DNA of 64,000 nt from Komagataeibacter sp. FNDCR2 (GCF_021295395.1 NZ_JAIWOU010000003.1:46713-110712); one strand, 5' to 3'; counted from the stretch's first letter, positions 27,246 through 36,606 are shown. Translations and numbers: made by a program. The notes: a model not told the origin generated them from the sequence alone.

Positions 27246-29357
27246 TTGATTCAAGGTTCCATGCCAACGATATTTTTGGATATTTCTGATTTCATGCAAT
27301 ATGCTGAAGGTGGGAATATTACAGTCAGCGGCATTCAGCGGGTTATTGCAAACCTTGTCATTTATCGAACGCTGTCTGCATATAATGTTGTTCCGGTAAT
27401 GCTGGAACGCGATGCAGAAAAAATTTATGCCGTTGATATGCCGCTTTTCCAGTTGCTCGTCGAGGAACTACTTTCGGGGTCATCTACCGGAAAGTATATA
27501 CAGTCCCTGGAAAAAGAAGTTCGGCAAAATATGACGCCGATTACAACATCCGTTGGCGACATATTTGTAATGGCAGGGGCCTTTTGGATTTATGATGATT
27601 ACTTATTCCTGAAAAACCTTAGAGAATGCGGTGTAAAAATCGCCCTTTTCGTTCATGATCTAATCCCGATCAGAAATCCAGAATACGTTGACAATGGCGT
27701 AACGATAAAATTCGAAAAGTCGTTCCTTGATGTTCTATCTGTAGTAACGCTTCTTCTGACAAATTCAGATTATGTTCGAGATGATGTGAAAGACTACATC
27801 AAGACCCGTCTGGATATAGTTATCCCTGTGAAATCCATAAAGTTACCAACGGAGCTATCAAATAAAAACTATACGTACGAGAAAATACGGCCAGAGATAA
27901 GGAAAATTTCCTTGGAACCGTATGCTCTTACCGTATCAACAATAGAAGCAAGAAAAAACCATATATTATTGCTAAAAATATGGAATAAACTTCGTCATAA
28001 CAGAAAATTGCAGATCCCAAATCTTGTTTTTGTTGGCAAGTGGGGATGGGAAATAGAAGAATTAAAAAAATATATTCATGAATGCGATGGTCTGGATAAA
28101 TGGTTTTATATATTAAACGGTGTTTCAGACGAAGAGCTTAGTTATCTTTATGAAAATTGTCTTATAACTGTCTATCCAAGCTTTGCAGAGGGATGGGGGC
28201 TGCCTGTGGGCGAGAGTCTTGCCCATGGAAAGTTGTGTGTCGCATCGAATACAACATCCATTCCAGAGGTTGGAGGAGAATTAGTAAAATATATCGATCC
28301 TTATGAATTTGAAAAATCATATAATTTATTCAATTCTTTGTTTAAAAATATCAATAAAATTAAAAATAACAATAATTATATAAAAGAAAATTTCGTACCA
28401 AAAACATGGCGCAATTATTCAAAAGAATTCTACGAATGCGTAGATGCACATTGCAAAAATGATAAAATATCCAGAAACATGAACAATATATATTCTTCTG
28501 GAGAAATATATTTTCTTGGGTCTAATGATGTTGAAGAGCAGTGCAAAAAACCTGATCTTCTAATCACAGCAAGGATGACCCGTGTTTCCGGTTGGCATTA
28601 TCTTGAAAATTGGGGCTGCTGGGCCTCCCAATCTGCTGCCGTCCTGACATTACCTACGAATCTGATGCCAGGTACAAAAATATCCATTTATATAAAAGTA
28701 CAGGCCCCATATACGAAAGAAAAAATGTGGCTTTCCTGTAATGCTGGGGGAGAGAATTTTATATATGGATATGTATCTTCGATATCATCATTTATAAATT
28801 TTGATGGCATCGTAAATGAAGATAAAAATATAAAAATTGTTCTTAATTCAACCGGGGTTCATATGCCGGATGGACAATTTCCTATCCTTCATATCGGGGT
28901 CAGTGCTCTTGGGTTTATTGAAATAGGCAATTCTGCCCAATACATTCCATTCATGAATAAAATTCTGAATGTTCAATCAAAGAACATAGATGATCATAAA
29001 TCCAATGTTAAATCTGATGGAAGTGAGGATCTTCTGTTCAGGATATTGCTTGGAAATGCAGAAAATACACAACTTAAAATGGGGTTCCGCGGAAAGATAT
29101 TAGATAAAGTATCACTTTCGATTGCACGTAAATTTGCAAGAAGGAAAAAGTGGGAGAAAGCAGAAAAATTTTATGCATACATGCTGAGACGATACATAAA
29201 TCGTCCTCTCATACTTACCCAATATGGTCACATACTGAAGGAGCAAGGTGCTTACGAAGCCGCTGCGGCGGCTTATCGCCTGGTCTTAAAGCTTGAGCCT
29301 GAGAATAAAGATGTGCGCTTTCATCTGTCTTTCATAATTAATAAAAAAAATAAATGA
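27246..29357 (+). CDS. GT4 glycosyltransferase fused to a beta domain and TPR tail
   Basis: 703 residues, starting at TTG 27246 with AGAGGAG six bases upstream (ATG 27261 is too far from it). Residues ~1-400 are a GT4-type GT-B enzyme. It contains ALTVSTIEARKNHILLLKIW and the donor motif VYPSFAEGWGLPVGESLAHGK, including the EGWGLPxxE glutamates. Residues ~435-590 form a beta-rich region with GWHYLENWGCWASQ, similar to sugar-binding-like domains attached to glycosyltransferases. Residues ~620-700 are TPR-like (KWEKAEKFYAYML, GHILKEQGAYEAAAAAYRL). No membrane segment is seen. Strongly AT-rich, so probably acquired. The TPR tail may bind a protein acceptor as in FlmG, which is inferred. Confidence 0.8.
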   Translation: MIQGSMPTIFLDISDFMQYAEGGNITVSGIQRVIANLVIYRTLSAYNVVPVMLERDAEKIYAVDMPLFQLLVEELLSGSSTGKYIQSLEKEVRQNMTPITTSVGDIFVMAGAFWIYDDYLFLKNLRECGVKIALFVHDLIPIRNPEYVDNGVTIKFEKSFLDVLSVVTLLLTNSDYVRDDVKDYIKTRLDIVIPVKSIKLPTELSNKNYTYEKIRPEIRKISLEPYALTVSTIEARKNHILLLKIWNKLRHNRKLQIPNLVFVGKWGWEIEELKKYIHECDGLDKWFYILNGVSDEELSYLYENCLITVYPSFAEGWGLPVGESLAHGKLCVASNTTSIPEVGGELVKYIDPYEFEKSYNLFNSLFKNINKIKNNNNYIKENFVPKTWRNYSKEFYECVDAHCKNDKISRNMNNIYSSGEIYFLGSNDVEEQCKKPDLLITARMTRVSGWHYLENWGCWASQSAAVLTLPTNLMPGTKISIYIKVQAPYTKEKMWLSCNAGGENFIYGYVSSISSFINFDGIVNEDKNIKIVLNSTGVHMPDGQFPILHIGVSALGFIEIGNSAQYIPFMNKILNVQSKNIDDHKSNVKSDGSEDLLFRILLGNAENTQLKMGFRGKILDKVSLSIARKFARRKKWEKAEKFYAYMLRRYINRPLILTQYGHILKEQGAYEAAAAAYRLVLKLEPENKDVRFHLSFIINKKNK

Positions 29358-29812
29358 ATGTTTTTTATATTGAACAATATATATTCGGTTGTTGTCGTCC
29401 CCAGCCCTGAGGTTATCCCCAGATCAGACGGTATCGGCATTATATGATACGCTGATCGAGCATGTGTCCGCTTGGTGCCGAGTGCGGCCGCATTGTAGTG
29501 TTCGAACCCCTGCCTGGCCTGACAGGAATACCGCCAGCCTTCCTGGCTGTATTCCTGATAGTCGGTGCATCAAAGCGGCATGTTAAACGATGCCTCGGGC
29601 ACAGGTGAATTACTGGGGATGATGATCTGTCGTAAACCAGATTTTCAAGAAACATGGCTTCTGTCGTCTACCCAATATTGAAGGCGACAAACAGATACAG
29701 AAGCACTTCAGAAGTTATTTCAACCTGATACTCTCATAATGAGAGGGGGAAAATTCATATGCGTTCATCAACTCACGATAAAAACATCAAGCCCTCACCA
29801 AAACACACACCT
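29358..29812. other. intergenic region between glycan gene and che operon
   Basis: About 455 bp between convergent genes. No gene is supported. It contains an imperfect hairpin (29524-29556) and a small perfect one, CTCTCA/TGAGAG (29731-29745), near the che operon end. Confidence 0.5.
29524..29556. repeat. 14 bp inverted repeat
   Basis: Arms AGGAATACCGCCAG and CTGGCTGTATTCCT pair with one mismatch around a five-base loop. It could end transcription from either side or be a remnant of a mobile element end. Confidence 0.45.
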
Positions 29813-30199
29813 TCAGAACAGATCGATTTCACCGCATTGATGCATCGTATCTGTTTGCTCTTCGCCAGCTAATATCCGTACGACTTCGCTGAGTTTGATC
29901 CCGTTGGAAAGAGTAGCCACATTCACCCTGTCTGACTTTCCGGCATCAGAATGGGCTGTCAGGTTCTTCAGGGCAGTCGCCAGGGCTTCTACTGTCTGTG
30001 TTGCCGAATCAAGCTTCTGCAGATTATGCATCTCGCCTTCATCCAGCATGTGGCTTTGTACGCATTTATCCATGGCCTGCTGGGTATCCAGCAGTTCCTC
30101 GTGAACTTTGTCCATAACCTGAATGACCCGGATAAGGGCCTCATGAACCGTAGTTACCTGCCCGGATTCCGGTACAACGGCGGAGTGCATTTCCATCAT
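29813..30199 (-). CDS. cheT: CheT/CheZ-like small helical protein, candidate CheY-P phosphatase
   Basis: 128 residues, last gene of the che operon, 25 bp after cheD. The protein is predicted to be helical throughout. It carries the CheZ-style D-x-x-x-Q signature at D64-SAT-Q68 (LQKLDSATQTVEAL), and a second one at D44-KCV-Q48. The acidic-aromatic C-terminus (EIDLF) recalls the CheY-binding tail of CheZ. In Sinorhizobium the gene directly after cheD is cheT, reported as a CheZ-like phosphatase. The position is identical here. Overall similarity to CheZ is slight and the protein is half its size, so function is inferred. Confidence 0.6.
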   Translation of the reverse strand: MMEMHSAVVPESGQVTTVHEALIRVIQVMDKVHEELLDTQQAMDKCVQSHMLDEGEMHNLQKLDSATQTVEALATALKNLTAHSDAGKSDRVNVATLSNGIKLSEVVRILAGEEQTDTMHQCGEIDLF

Positions 30200-30224
30200 G
30201 TCTCTCTATTATATATTCAGGTAA

Positions 30225-30785
30225 TCAGAAGGGCTCGACACGAAAACCGGATGCTGTCGCCCATTTGCGCTGGGTATGAACCTCTTCCCGACTGTCAGCG
30301 ACTTCCTGATAACCAATATTCTGTGCGTCATGCACCAGATTCTGTTGCACCCTGCCGGTGGTCGGCCAAAATCGTACCCGCCGGGCCTGATTGCCGCCGA
30401 GACTCTGCGAAACGCAGGGAATTTCCTTATCCGCAAGATACTGCATGACGAAATGGATATTCTCCTGCCCGATACGACCAAGAGAGGGAACCACCGTTGC
30501 CCCGCCAAACGCCTTGCAGAGCAGACGGCTGCGCTTGCCACCTGCCTTGAGTATCCCGCTTACCAGCATCCCCATTGAATTGACCCCGAAGCGCATTGCC
30601 ATTGCATCGTGGCTTTCCCCACCTTCTGGCAACAGAAAATGGTTCATGCCACCGACACCGGCAACAGGATCGAACATGCAGACCGAGATGCAGGACCCCA
30701 GAAGGGTACCCAGAATAACCGCAGGGTCGTTGGAGATGGCAACCTCCCCCTGCACTATCATCGCGACTGCGGGGATATGCGTCAC
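30225..30785 (-). CDS. cheD: chemoreceptor glutamine deamidase CheD
   Basis: 186 residues. The CheD signature is clear: catalytic Cys in LGSCISVCMFDP near residue 31 and His in GGMNHFLLP near 48, plus GGKRSRLLCKAFGGA. It deamidates receptor glutamines in the cytoplasm. The start is GTG at 30785 and overlaps the cheY stop by four bases (GTGA). The C-terminal ~25 residues extend past the usual domain. Confidence 0.95.
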   Translation of the reverse strand: MTHIPAVAMIVQGEVAISNDPAVILGTLLGSCISVCMFDPVAGVGGMNHFLLPEGGESHDAMAMRFGVNSMGMLVSGILKAGGKRSRLLCKAFGGATVVPSLGRIGQENIHFVMQYLADKEIPCVSQSLGGNQARRVRFWPTTGRVQQNLVHDAQNIGYQEVADSREEVHTQRKWATASGFRVEPF

Positions 30786-31171
30786 GTTATGGGTCCGAAT
30801 ACCTTTTCCAGAGCCTCGCGCAGTTTCGCTACGGTGTAAGGCTTGGCAAGGAAATTGTTCACGCCCGCCTTGACGGCTTCCTGAACGAGATCCCTGCTCG
30901 CCTCACTGGTAAGGATAATGAACGCGACTTTCTGGGTTTTCGGGTTGCCCCGGACGGCGCGCAGCAGGGCAAGGCCATCCATGACAGGCATGTTGAAATC
31001 TGAAATCACCAGATGTGTCGGATTTTGTTCAAGATACTCGAACGCTTCCTTCCCATCCTTTCTCTGCGCAATATTTACAAACCCGATCTGCGCCAGACTA
31101 TTGGCCAGAATCTGACGTATAGAGGACTGATCGTCAACAACGAGCGCCCTGATCTGTGAAGCGGCTGGCAT
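30782..31171 (-). CDS. cheY: chemotaxis response regulator CheY (second copy)
   Basis: 129 residues from ATG 31171 with GGGGGAG upstream. A TTG further up is less likely. Single receiver domain with DDQ near residue 14, the phosphoacceptor Asp in VISDFNMPVMDG, Thr in IILTSEAS and Lys in LAKPYTV. It lies between cheB and cheD, matching the position of cheY2 in rhizobia, the main motor-binding regulator there. Confidence 0.94.
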   Translation of the reverse strand: MPAASQIRALVVDDQSSIRQILANSLAQIGFVNIAQRKDGKEAFEYLEQNPTHLVISDFNMPVMDGLALLRAVRGNPKTQKVAFIILTSEASRDLVQEAVKAGVNNFLAKPYTVAKLREALEKVFGPIT

Positions 31172-31254
31172 GGTCTCCCCCTTCTTTCTTTTTTCCAATT
31201 CCGGTCAGTCGCGCCGGCGTCAAGCATTAATTTCAGTTTTGCTAATATGTCACA

Positions 31255-32310
31255 TCAACGCGCATGGATAGCCATGGCGGCCGCACTGATCTGGTTAAGG
31301 GGAACCACCTGACAGACCGCCCCGATTTCGTCCGCAACCCGCGGCATTCCATAAACAACTGCCGATGCCTTGTCCTGCCCGATTGTCTGCGCCCCGGCCT
31401 GACGCATGGCGAGCAGCCCCTGGGCCCCGTCCCGGCCCATGCCGGTAAGGATGATACCCAGCGCATTCCTGCCGACCTGACTGGCAACGGATTCAAACAG
31501 AACATCAACGGACGGGCAGTGCCCGCTTACCGGAGCGGAACTCACCAGTCTCGTCACATACTTGCCATCCCGCCGTTCGACCTTTGTGTGCTTGTCTCCG
31601 CCCGGCGCAATGCGGACGACACCGGGTGTGAGCACCTCACCGTCCTTTGCTTCGGCAATCGACAGGGCCGGAATTTTCAGGTCGAGCCGACGGGCGAAAC
31701 TTGCCGTGAAAAGGGCTGGCATGTGCTGGCAGACCACCATGGGCGGGCTTTGCTGCGGGAACCCCGAAAGCACTTCCTCCAAGGCTTCCACGCCCCCTGT
31801 CGAGGCGCCGATCGCCACCAGTTCAATCCGACTGCCCCATGTTTTCTGCAATAGGGAGGAAGACGCCCTGGGGGGGGGCGCAGCGGGCGCACGCTGCCGG
31901 GCCAGGGCGGCGGGCCGCGAATGGGCCGCCTGAATGACTAGCCTGGCCAGTCCGGCAAAGGCATCAGCCCCGACCACACAGGCCGGCTTGGGGAAACAGT
32001 CGAACGCACCCATCTGGAGGGCGGTGATGGCCGTGTCCGCTCCCCGCACCGTCAGGCTGGAAACCATCACAACCGGAATGGGACGCAGGCGCATGATCTT
32101 TTCAAGGAACTGAAGGCCATTCATCCCCGGCATTTCGACATCGAGCGTAATGACGTCCGGCTGGTCCTTGATAATCAGGTCACGGGCCTCGATCGGGTTT
32201 TCCGCTTCACCACAGACGGTAATACCGGGCTGATGCTCGAAAGACCTTCTGATAAGGGCCCGCATGGTGCGTGAATCGTCGACGATAAGAACCTTTACAG
32301 GTTTCTCCAT
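31255..32310 (-). CDS. cheB: receptor methylesterase CheB
   Basis: 351 residues. Receiver domain first (VLIVDDSRTM, DVITLDVEMPGMNG), then a linker of Ala/Pro/Arg. The methylesterase domain has the catalytic Ser in AIGASTGGVEAL, His in VVCQHMP and Asp in TGMGRDGAQGL. It removes methyl groups from chemoreceptor glutamates and deamidates glutamines when phosphorylated by CheA. Three bases separate it from cheR. Confidence 0.97.
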   Translation of the reverse strand: MEKPVKVLIVDDSRTMRALIRRSFEHQPGITVCGEAENPIEARDLIIKDQPDVITLDVEMPGMNGLQFLEKIMRLRPIPVVMVSSLTVRGADTAITALQMGAFDCFPKPACVVGADAFAGLARLVIQAAHSRPAALARQRAPAAPPPRASSSLLQKTWGSRIELVAIGASTGGVEALEEVLSGFPQQSPPMVVCQHMPALFTASFARRLDLKIPALSIAEAKDGEVLTPGVVRIAPGGDKHTKVERRDGKYVTRLVSSAPVSGHCPSVDVLFESVASQVGRNALGIILTGMGRDGAQGLLAMRQAGAQTIGQDKASAVVYGMPRVADEIGAVCQVVPLNQISAAAMAIHAR

Positions 32311-32313
32311 GGC

Positions 32314-33156
32314 TCAGTGATCTTTCCTGTAAATGGTGGGAGCTACCTGCTCCAGGCCACACTGGCTTTTGGTCGCCACCCTTTCGGAGTGACCGACATA
32401 GAGAAACCCTCCAGGTTCAAGCTTGTCGGCAAGACGGCTCCACAGATGTTCGCGTGTGGCTTCATCAAAATAAATGACGACGTTGCGGCAGAAGATGGCG
32501 GAAAATGTTCCCTTCATCGGCCACGTGGCGTTGAGATTGAGAACGCGGAAAGCCGGCAGGCGGCAGATACTCCCGCCAAAACGGAGATCACCACGGCCGT
32601 AAGGCTCCATGAACTGGGACTTCTTGGCAGGTGGAATGGCCTCGGTTTCTTCTTCCGGATAGATGCCGGTTGCGGCCTGTGCCACGACCTGGGAGTTTAT
32701 GTCCGTTGCCAGCACGCGCACATCATGGGCGGCGGCATCGGGAAATGCCGTCATGATGGACATGGCGATGCTCCATGGTTCCTGCCCCGTTGAACAGGCG
32801 GCGGACCACACCCTTCCCCGTCCCCCCGCACGGACCCGGGCGGCCATAGCCGGTACCACGACTTCTTCCAGATGCACGAAATGGTTCTTTTCGCGAAAGA
32901 AATTCGTAACATTGGTCGTCAGCGCACAGATCAGGTTTTCCATCTCGCTTCGGCCTTCAGGCGACTGGACAAAATCCAGATAGGCCTTGAAGGAAACCTG
33001 GCCAGTTTCACGCACCCTGCGGGAAACACGTGAATAGACGAGTGTGCTCTTGGATTCAGGAAAATGTATCCCGGCTTCTTCCTGCGCAATGCGCCGCACT
33101 CTCTGGAAGTCAGCCTCCGTAAAATCAGGCTCGTTGGCCAACTGCGTACCCCTCAT
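32314..33156 (-). CDS. cheR: receptor methyltransferase CheR
   Basis: 280 residues. An N-terminal helical domain is followed by the SAM-binding domain: VWSAACSTGQEPWSIAM, ATDINSQVVAQAATGIYPEE, FSAIFCRNVVIYFD. It methylates glutamates on the cytoplasmic helices of chemoreceptors. The start overlaps the cheW stop by four bases (ATGA). Confidence 0.97.
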   Translation of the reverse strand: MRGTQLANEPDFTEADFQRVRRIAQEEAGIHFPESKSTLVYSRVSRRVRETGQVSFKAYLDFVQSPEGRSEMENLICALTTNVTNFFREKNHFVHLEEVVVPAMAARVRAGGRGRVWSAACSTGQEPWSIAMSIMTAFPDAAAHDVRVLATDINSQVVAQAATGIYPEEETEAIPPAKKSQFMEPYGRGDLRFGGSICRLPAFRVLNLNATWPMKGTFSAIFCRNVVIYFDEATREHLWSRLADKLEPGGFLYVGHSERVATKSQCGLEQVAPTIYRKDH

Positions 33157-33614
33157 GCGGACACCATTCCCTCAACCAGTTTGGAAACGACGGTTTCAAG
33201 ACGAAGGACACCGATCATCCGGTTGCCGATCGTCACAAGTCCGCTGAGGCTGCTTCCCTCCTCGGGTACCGACTGGATGGTGTCTATATTGACATCGGCC
33301 ATGTCGATGACCCGATCGACCAGGAGCCCGTATACAATGCCATTTTTCGATTCAACGATCACGACAACACGGCGTGGATTGTTCGGCTGTGGCTGAATAT
33401 TGAGATAGACCGCCAGATCAATCACCGTAAGGATGATACCGCGCAGGTTAATGGCCCCGCATACATAATGGGGGGCGAAGGGCAGAGCCGTCGTTTTCTC
33501 AAATCCCCGGATTTCCCGCACGCTGAGGATCGGGATGCAGTATTCCTGTTCCCCGACGGTAAACACGATCATTTTTACAATCTGAGCGTCTGCGGCCTCT
33601 GCTGTTTCCGTCAC
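33153..33614 (-). CDS. cheW: chemotaxis coupling protein CheW
   Basis: 153 residues, a single CheW domain with GEQEYCIPILSVREIRG, YVCGAINLRGIILTVIDL and DRVIDMADVN. It links CheA to receptors in the signalling array. Standard length. It lies 45 bp downstream of cheA. Confidence 0.96.
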   Translation of the reverse strand: MTETAEAADAQIVKMIVFTVGEQEYCIPILSVREIRGFEKTTALPFAPHYVCGAINLRGIILTVIDLAVYLNIQPQPNNPRRVVVIVESKNGIVYGLLVDRVIDMADVNIDTIQSVPEEGSSLSGLVTIGNRMIGVLRLETVVSKLVEGMVSA

Positions 33615-33659
33615 GTCCGGTTCCCTACTTCAATACTGATCGCCATAATCGTGGTTCTG

Positions 33660-35870
33660 CTACGCTGCCAGCCCGTTACGGGCATTGGGAGACCTGGTGT
33701 CGATATTCCTGATGGCGGAAGCAATCAGCGCCGGGACGTCCAGAATCAGGGAAACGCTGCCATCGCCAAGGATGGTCGCCGCTGATACGCCGGGTATCTG
33801 CCGGTAGTTCTTCTCGATGCTCTTGATGACCACCTGCGCCTGATCACAGATCTTGTCCACGACCAGGGCAACCCGCATGCCCGCCTCGTTTTCCACAATC
33901 AGGATAACGGCGTCTTCCGACGGTTCCTCGGATGCGGAAAGCCCCAGACGGGCACCAAGCGGTATCAATGGCATGCAGTTGCCACGGATCGAGACCATGC
34001 GGCTCCCGTCGGGCAGGGAATAAATATCCGCAGGGTTGATCATCATGGTTTCGACCACGGACGAAATCGGAATGACCATGGTGGACTCACCCGCGACAAT
34101 CAGCATGCCGTCAAGGACGGCCAGCGTAAGCGGAAGGCTGAGGCAGAATGTAGTGCCTTCCCCCTGTACGCTGTTAATCGTCACCCTGCCGCCCAGGCCG
34201 AGAATGGCCTGCTTGACGACATCCATGCCCACGCCCCGCCCCGAGAGGTCGGAAACGGTCGTCGCCGTCGAGAAACCGGGCGCGAAGATGAGATTATTGA
34301 TCTCGTCATCGGTCAGCACCGCATCCGGCGCCACAATGCCACGTTTGACCGCTATCGCCAGCACACGCTCACGGTTGATCCCGCCGCCATCGTCCTTGAT
34401 CGTGATCAGGATACGACCGGATCGATGGCCCGCTGAAAGAAGGATATGCCCTTCCGCCGATTTGCCCGCCGCAAGACGTTCCTCCTGGCTTTCAATGCCG
34501 TGGTCAACCGCATTGCGCAGCATATGGGTCAGCGGATCCGTCAGCTTTTCCACCAGCGTTCGGTCAACCTCGGTATCTTCGCCTTCCAGCGTCAGGGTGA
34601 TATCCTTGTGGGTCATGCTGCAGGCCTCGCGCACGACACGCTGCATGCGCTGGAACACACTGCGCACTGGCTGGGCCCGGACGGCCATGACGGCATCCTG
34701 GATATCCCGCGTCAGGGACTTCATGCTGGTGACGCTTTCCACCATCTCCCGCTGTGCCGAGTTGTCGTTGCGGCGGCATAGGGATTCAATGGCCGCCTGG
34801 GCGATGAGGAGTTCGCCCACGAGATCCATCAGATCATCGATCCGGTGAAGATCCACCCGGATCGACGCCTGTTCAGGCCGCCGGACACCGCGCGCATTGA
34901 CGCTGGTAACAGGTACCGCCGGAGCAGCCACGGCCGGCGCGGCTTCCGGGGCTGGCGGTGGGGCAGCGGAAACTGCACTGGCTTCCGATGTTGGGGCCGG
35001 AGATGGGACCTCAAGCGTTTTTTCGGGCTCCGATCCGGCATCCCCCCCAGTCCCGGCTTCATCGCCCTGCGGTTGCGGGTCATCGCCACGGGAAAGCGTG
35101 AAGTCGCAGACATCGCTTACCCAGTCGAACACCGCGTTGACACTATCGTCCGATACATCCGACGGAAGGACAATGCGCCATGACAGGTAGGGTTTGTCCG
35201 GAGCCAGCTCATCAAATGGCGGCAGACCCGACATATCGCAGGTGACGCTTATTTCCCCGTCCTGAACGGCCTTTGCCGCATCGGCGAGACCGATCAGGAT
35301 ATTCCTGGCGTCATCCCCCCGCTCATACATCGCTTCGTGCGGTCGGAACGTGACGACCAGCGGTTCGACCGGGGAGGCAAAAGCGTCATCAAACCCGAAA
35401 TCCACGGGTACCGGCTCGAAACTTATGGGAACCGGTACGAAATCCTGCGGGGTGACGTCTTCCGTCGTCTTGGATGTCTCGTCCTTGCCGATGACGGTCT
35501 CAAGCTCGCTCTGACTTTCCGCGATGCGCCCGGCATCTACGGACGGTCCCCCACGCGCCTCGGCCACCAGATCGCTAAGAACATCCATCGCCTTGAGGAA
35601 AGTCTTGATGATGTCATGGTTCGGGACGATGCGACCCGAACGCAGGCCATCAAGAGAACTTTCGAATACATGCGCAAAGCGCACGAGGTTTTCCAGACCG
35701 AACGAGGCCGCGCCGCCCTTGATCGAATGCACGGCGCGGAAAACGGCATTGATGGTCTCATGCCCAGCGTCGCCATCCGAAAGAGCCGACAAACCGCGTT
35801 CAAGTTCCTGAAGCTGTTCGTCACACTCTTGGAAGAAAACCTGAAGGATATCGTCCATGTCACCACTCAT
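33660..35870 (-). CDS. cheA: chemotaxis histidine kinase CheA
   Basis: 736 residues from ATG 35870, with GGGAGGG upstream. The frame reaches 36059 but the extra part overlaps cheY and is not coding. P1 domain with phosphorylated His48 in VFRAVHSIKGGAASFG. A P2-like region and a Pro/Ala-rich linker follow. Then come the dimerisation helices, the HATPase with MLRNAVDHGIE, DDGGGINRERV and GRGVGMDVVKQ, and the CheW-like regulatory domain at the C-terminus. It phosphorylates CheY and CheB. All catalytic boxes are intact. Confidence 0.97.
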   Translation of the reverse strand: MSGDMDDILQVFFQECDEQLQELERGLSALSDGDAGHETINAVFRAVHSIKGGAASFGLENLVRFAHVFESSLDGLRSGRIVPNHDIIKTFLKAMDVLSDLVAEARGGPSVDAGRIAESQSELETVIGKDETSKTTEDVTPQDFVPVPISFEPVPVDFGFDDAFASPVEPLVVTFRPHEAMYERGDDARNILIGLADAAKAVQDGEISVTCDMSGLPPFDELAPDKPYLSWRIVLPSDVSDDSVNAVFDWVSDVCDFTLSRGDDPQPQGDEAGTGGDAGSEPEKTLEVPSPAPTSEASAVSAAPPPAPEAAPAVAAPAVPVTSVNARGVRRPEQASIRVDLHRIDDLMDLVGELLIAQAAIESLCRRNDNSAQREMVESVTSMKSLTRDIQDAVMAVRAQPVRSVFQRMQRVVREACSMTHKDITLTLEGEDTEVDRTLVEKLTDPLTHMLRNAVDHGIESQEERLAAGKSAEGHILLSAGHRSGRILITIKDDGGGINRERVLAIAVKRGIVAPDAVLTDDEINNLIFAPGFSTATTVSDLSGRGVGMDVVKQAILGLGGRVTINSVQGEGTTFCLSLPLTLAVLDGMLIVAGESTMVIPISSVVETMMINPADIYSLPDGSRMVSIRGNCMPLIPLGARLGLSASEEPSEDAVILIVENEAGMRVALVVDKICDQAQVVIKSIEKNYRQIPGVSAATILGDGSVSLILDVPALIASAIRNIDTRSPNARNGLAA

Positions 35871-35886
35871 TCTGGTGCCCTCCCTT

Positions 35887-36276
35887 TCAGGCAGTAACCC
35901 GGCGGATCGCCGCCACGAGACTGTCGGTGCTAAAAGGCTTGATGATCCACCCCGTGGCCCCGGCCGCACGGGCCCTGGCCTTTTTCTCGGGATCGCTCTC
36001 GGTTGTGAGAACGATGATCGGGATGTGCCTGAACTGGTCCATTTTACGCACGGCCTCAATCAGTCCGAAACCGTCCATACGTGGCATGTTGATGTCGGTA
36101 ATGATGGCGTCGGGAGGTGGGTTTGCCGCCTGCAGGACTTCCAGGCCGTTTATACCGTCGTCCCCCTGAATGACATCATATCCCGCACCTTCCAGGGCCT
36201 TGCGCAGCATGCCCAGCATGGTCCGGGAGTCATCGACGGTAAGGACCCGTATGGTCCGCTTTCCCACCATATTCAT
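35887..36276 (-). CDS. cheY: chemotaxis response regulator CheY (first copy)
   Basis: 129 residues, single receiver: VLTVDDSRTM, phosphoacceptor in AIITDINMPRMDG, Thr in IVLTTESD and Lys in WIIKPFS. It lies directly upstream of cheA, the cheY1 position in rhizobia, where it acts as a phosphate sink. Overlap of four bases with the STAS gene. Confidence 0.94.
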   Translation of the reverse strand: MNMVGKRTIRVLTVDDSRTMLGMLRKALEGAGYDVIQGDDGINGLEVLQAANPPPDAIITDINMPRMDGFGLIEAVRKMDQFRHIPIIVLTTESDPEKKARARAAGATGWIIKPFSTDSLVAAIRRVTA

Positions 36277-36605
36277 TGCTCCCCGGGAGACGTGAGCGGT
36301 TCCGACAGAAGTTCACTGACCCCGAAGATAGCATAAGCTTCCTTCATCTGTTCTGACGGTGCGACAAGGGTGCATCCACTTGCCAGAAGAAGCTGGAGGC
36401 ACAGCCCCCCCACATAGGTAACCCCCGAGGCATCCAGGGAAGGCGTATCGGTTCCGGCCTTCGCCTGACCAATCAGGTCCTTGAGGGCAAAGGCGGCGGA
36501 CGTATCCAGGCGCTCGGGTAATGTCAGGCAGGAAGCCGCATCCGGGGCGCCATCAATCCGCGAAGATGATGAATCCAGACCTGCGTCCTGTAAGGGATCG
36601 GACAT
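36273..36605 (-). CDS. STAS-domain protein of the che operon (CheS/CheX position)
   Basis: 110 residues from ATG 36605, with GGGAGGAG upstream. A C-terminal STAS-like fold is suggested by CLTLPERLDTSAAFALKDLI, LDASGVTYVGGLCLQLLL and the terminal helix. The conserved Ser/Asp region of anti-anti-sigma factors reads DASGVTYVG. In rhizobial che operons a small protein sits between the receptor and cheY1 and binds CheA to speed CheY1 dephosphorylation (CheS). The position here is the same, and the function is inferred from it. Confidence 0.72.
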   Translation of the reverse strand: MSDPLQDAGLDSSSSRIDGAPDAASCLTLPERLDTSAAFALKDLIGQAKAGTDTPSLDASGVTYVGGLCLQLLLASGCTLVAPSEQMKEAYAIFGVSELLSEPLTSPGEQ

Positions 36606-36606
36606 C

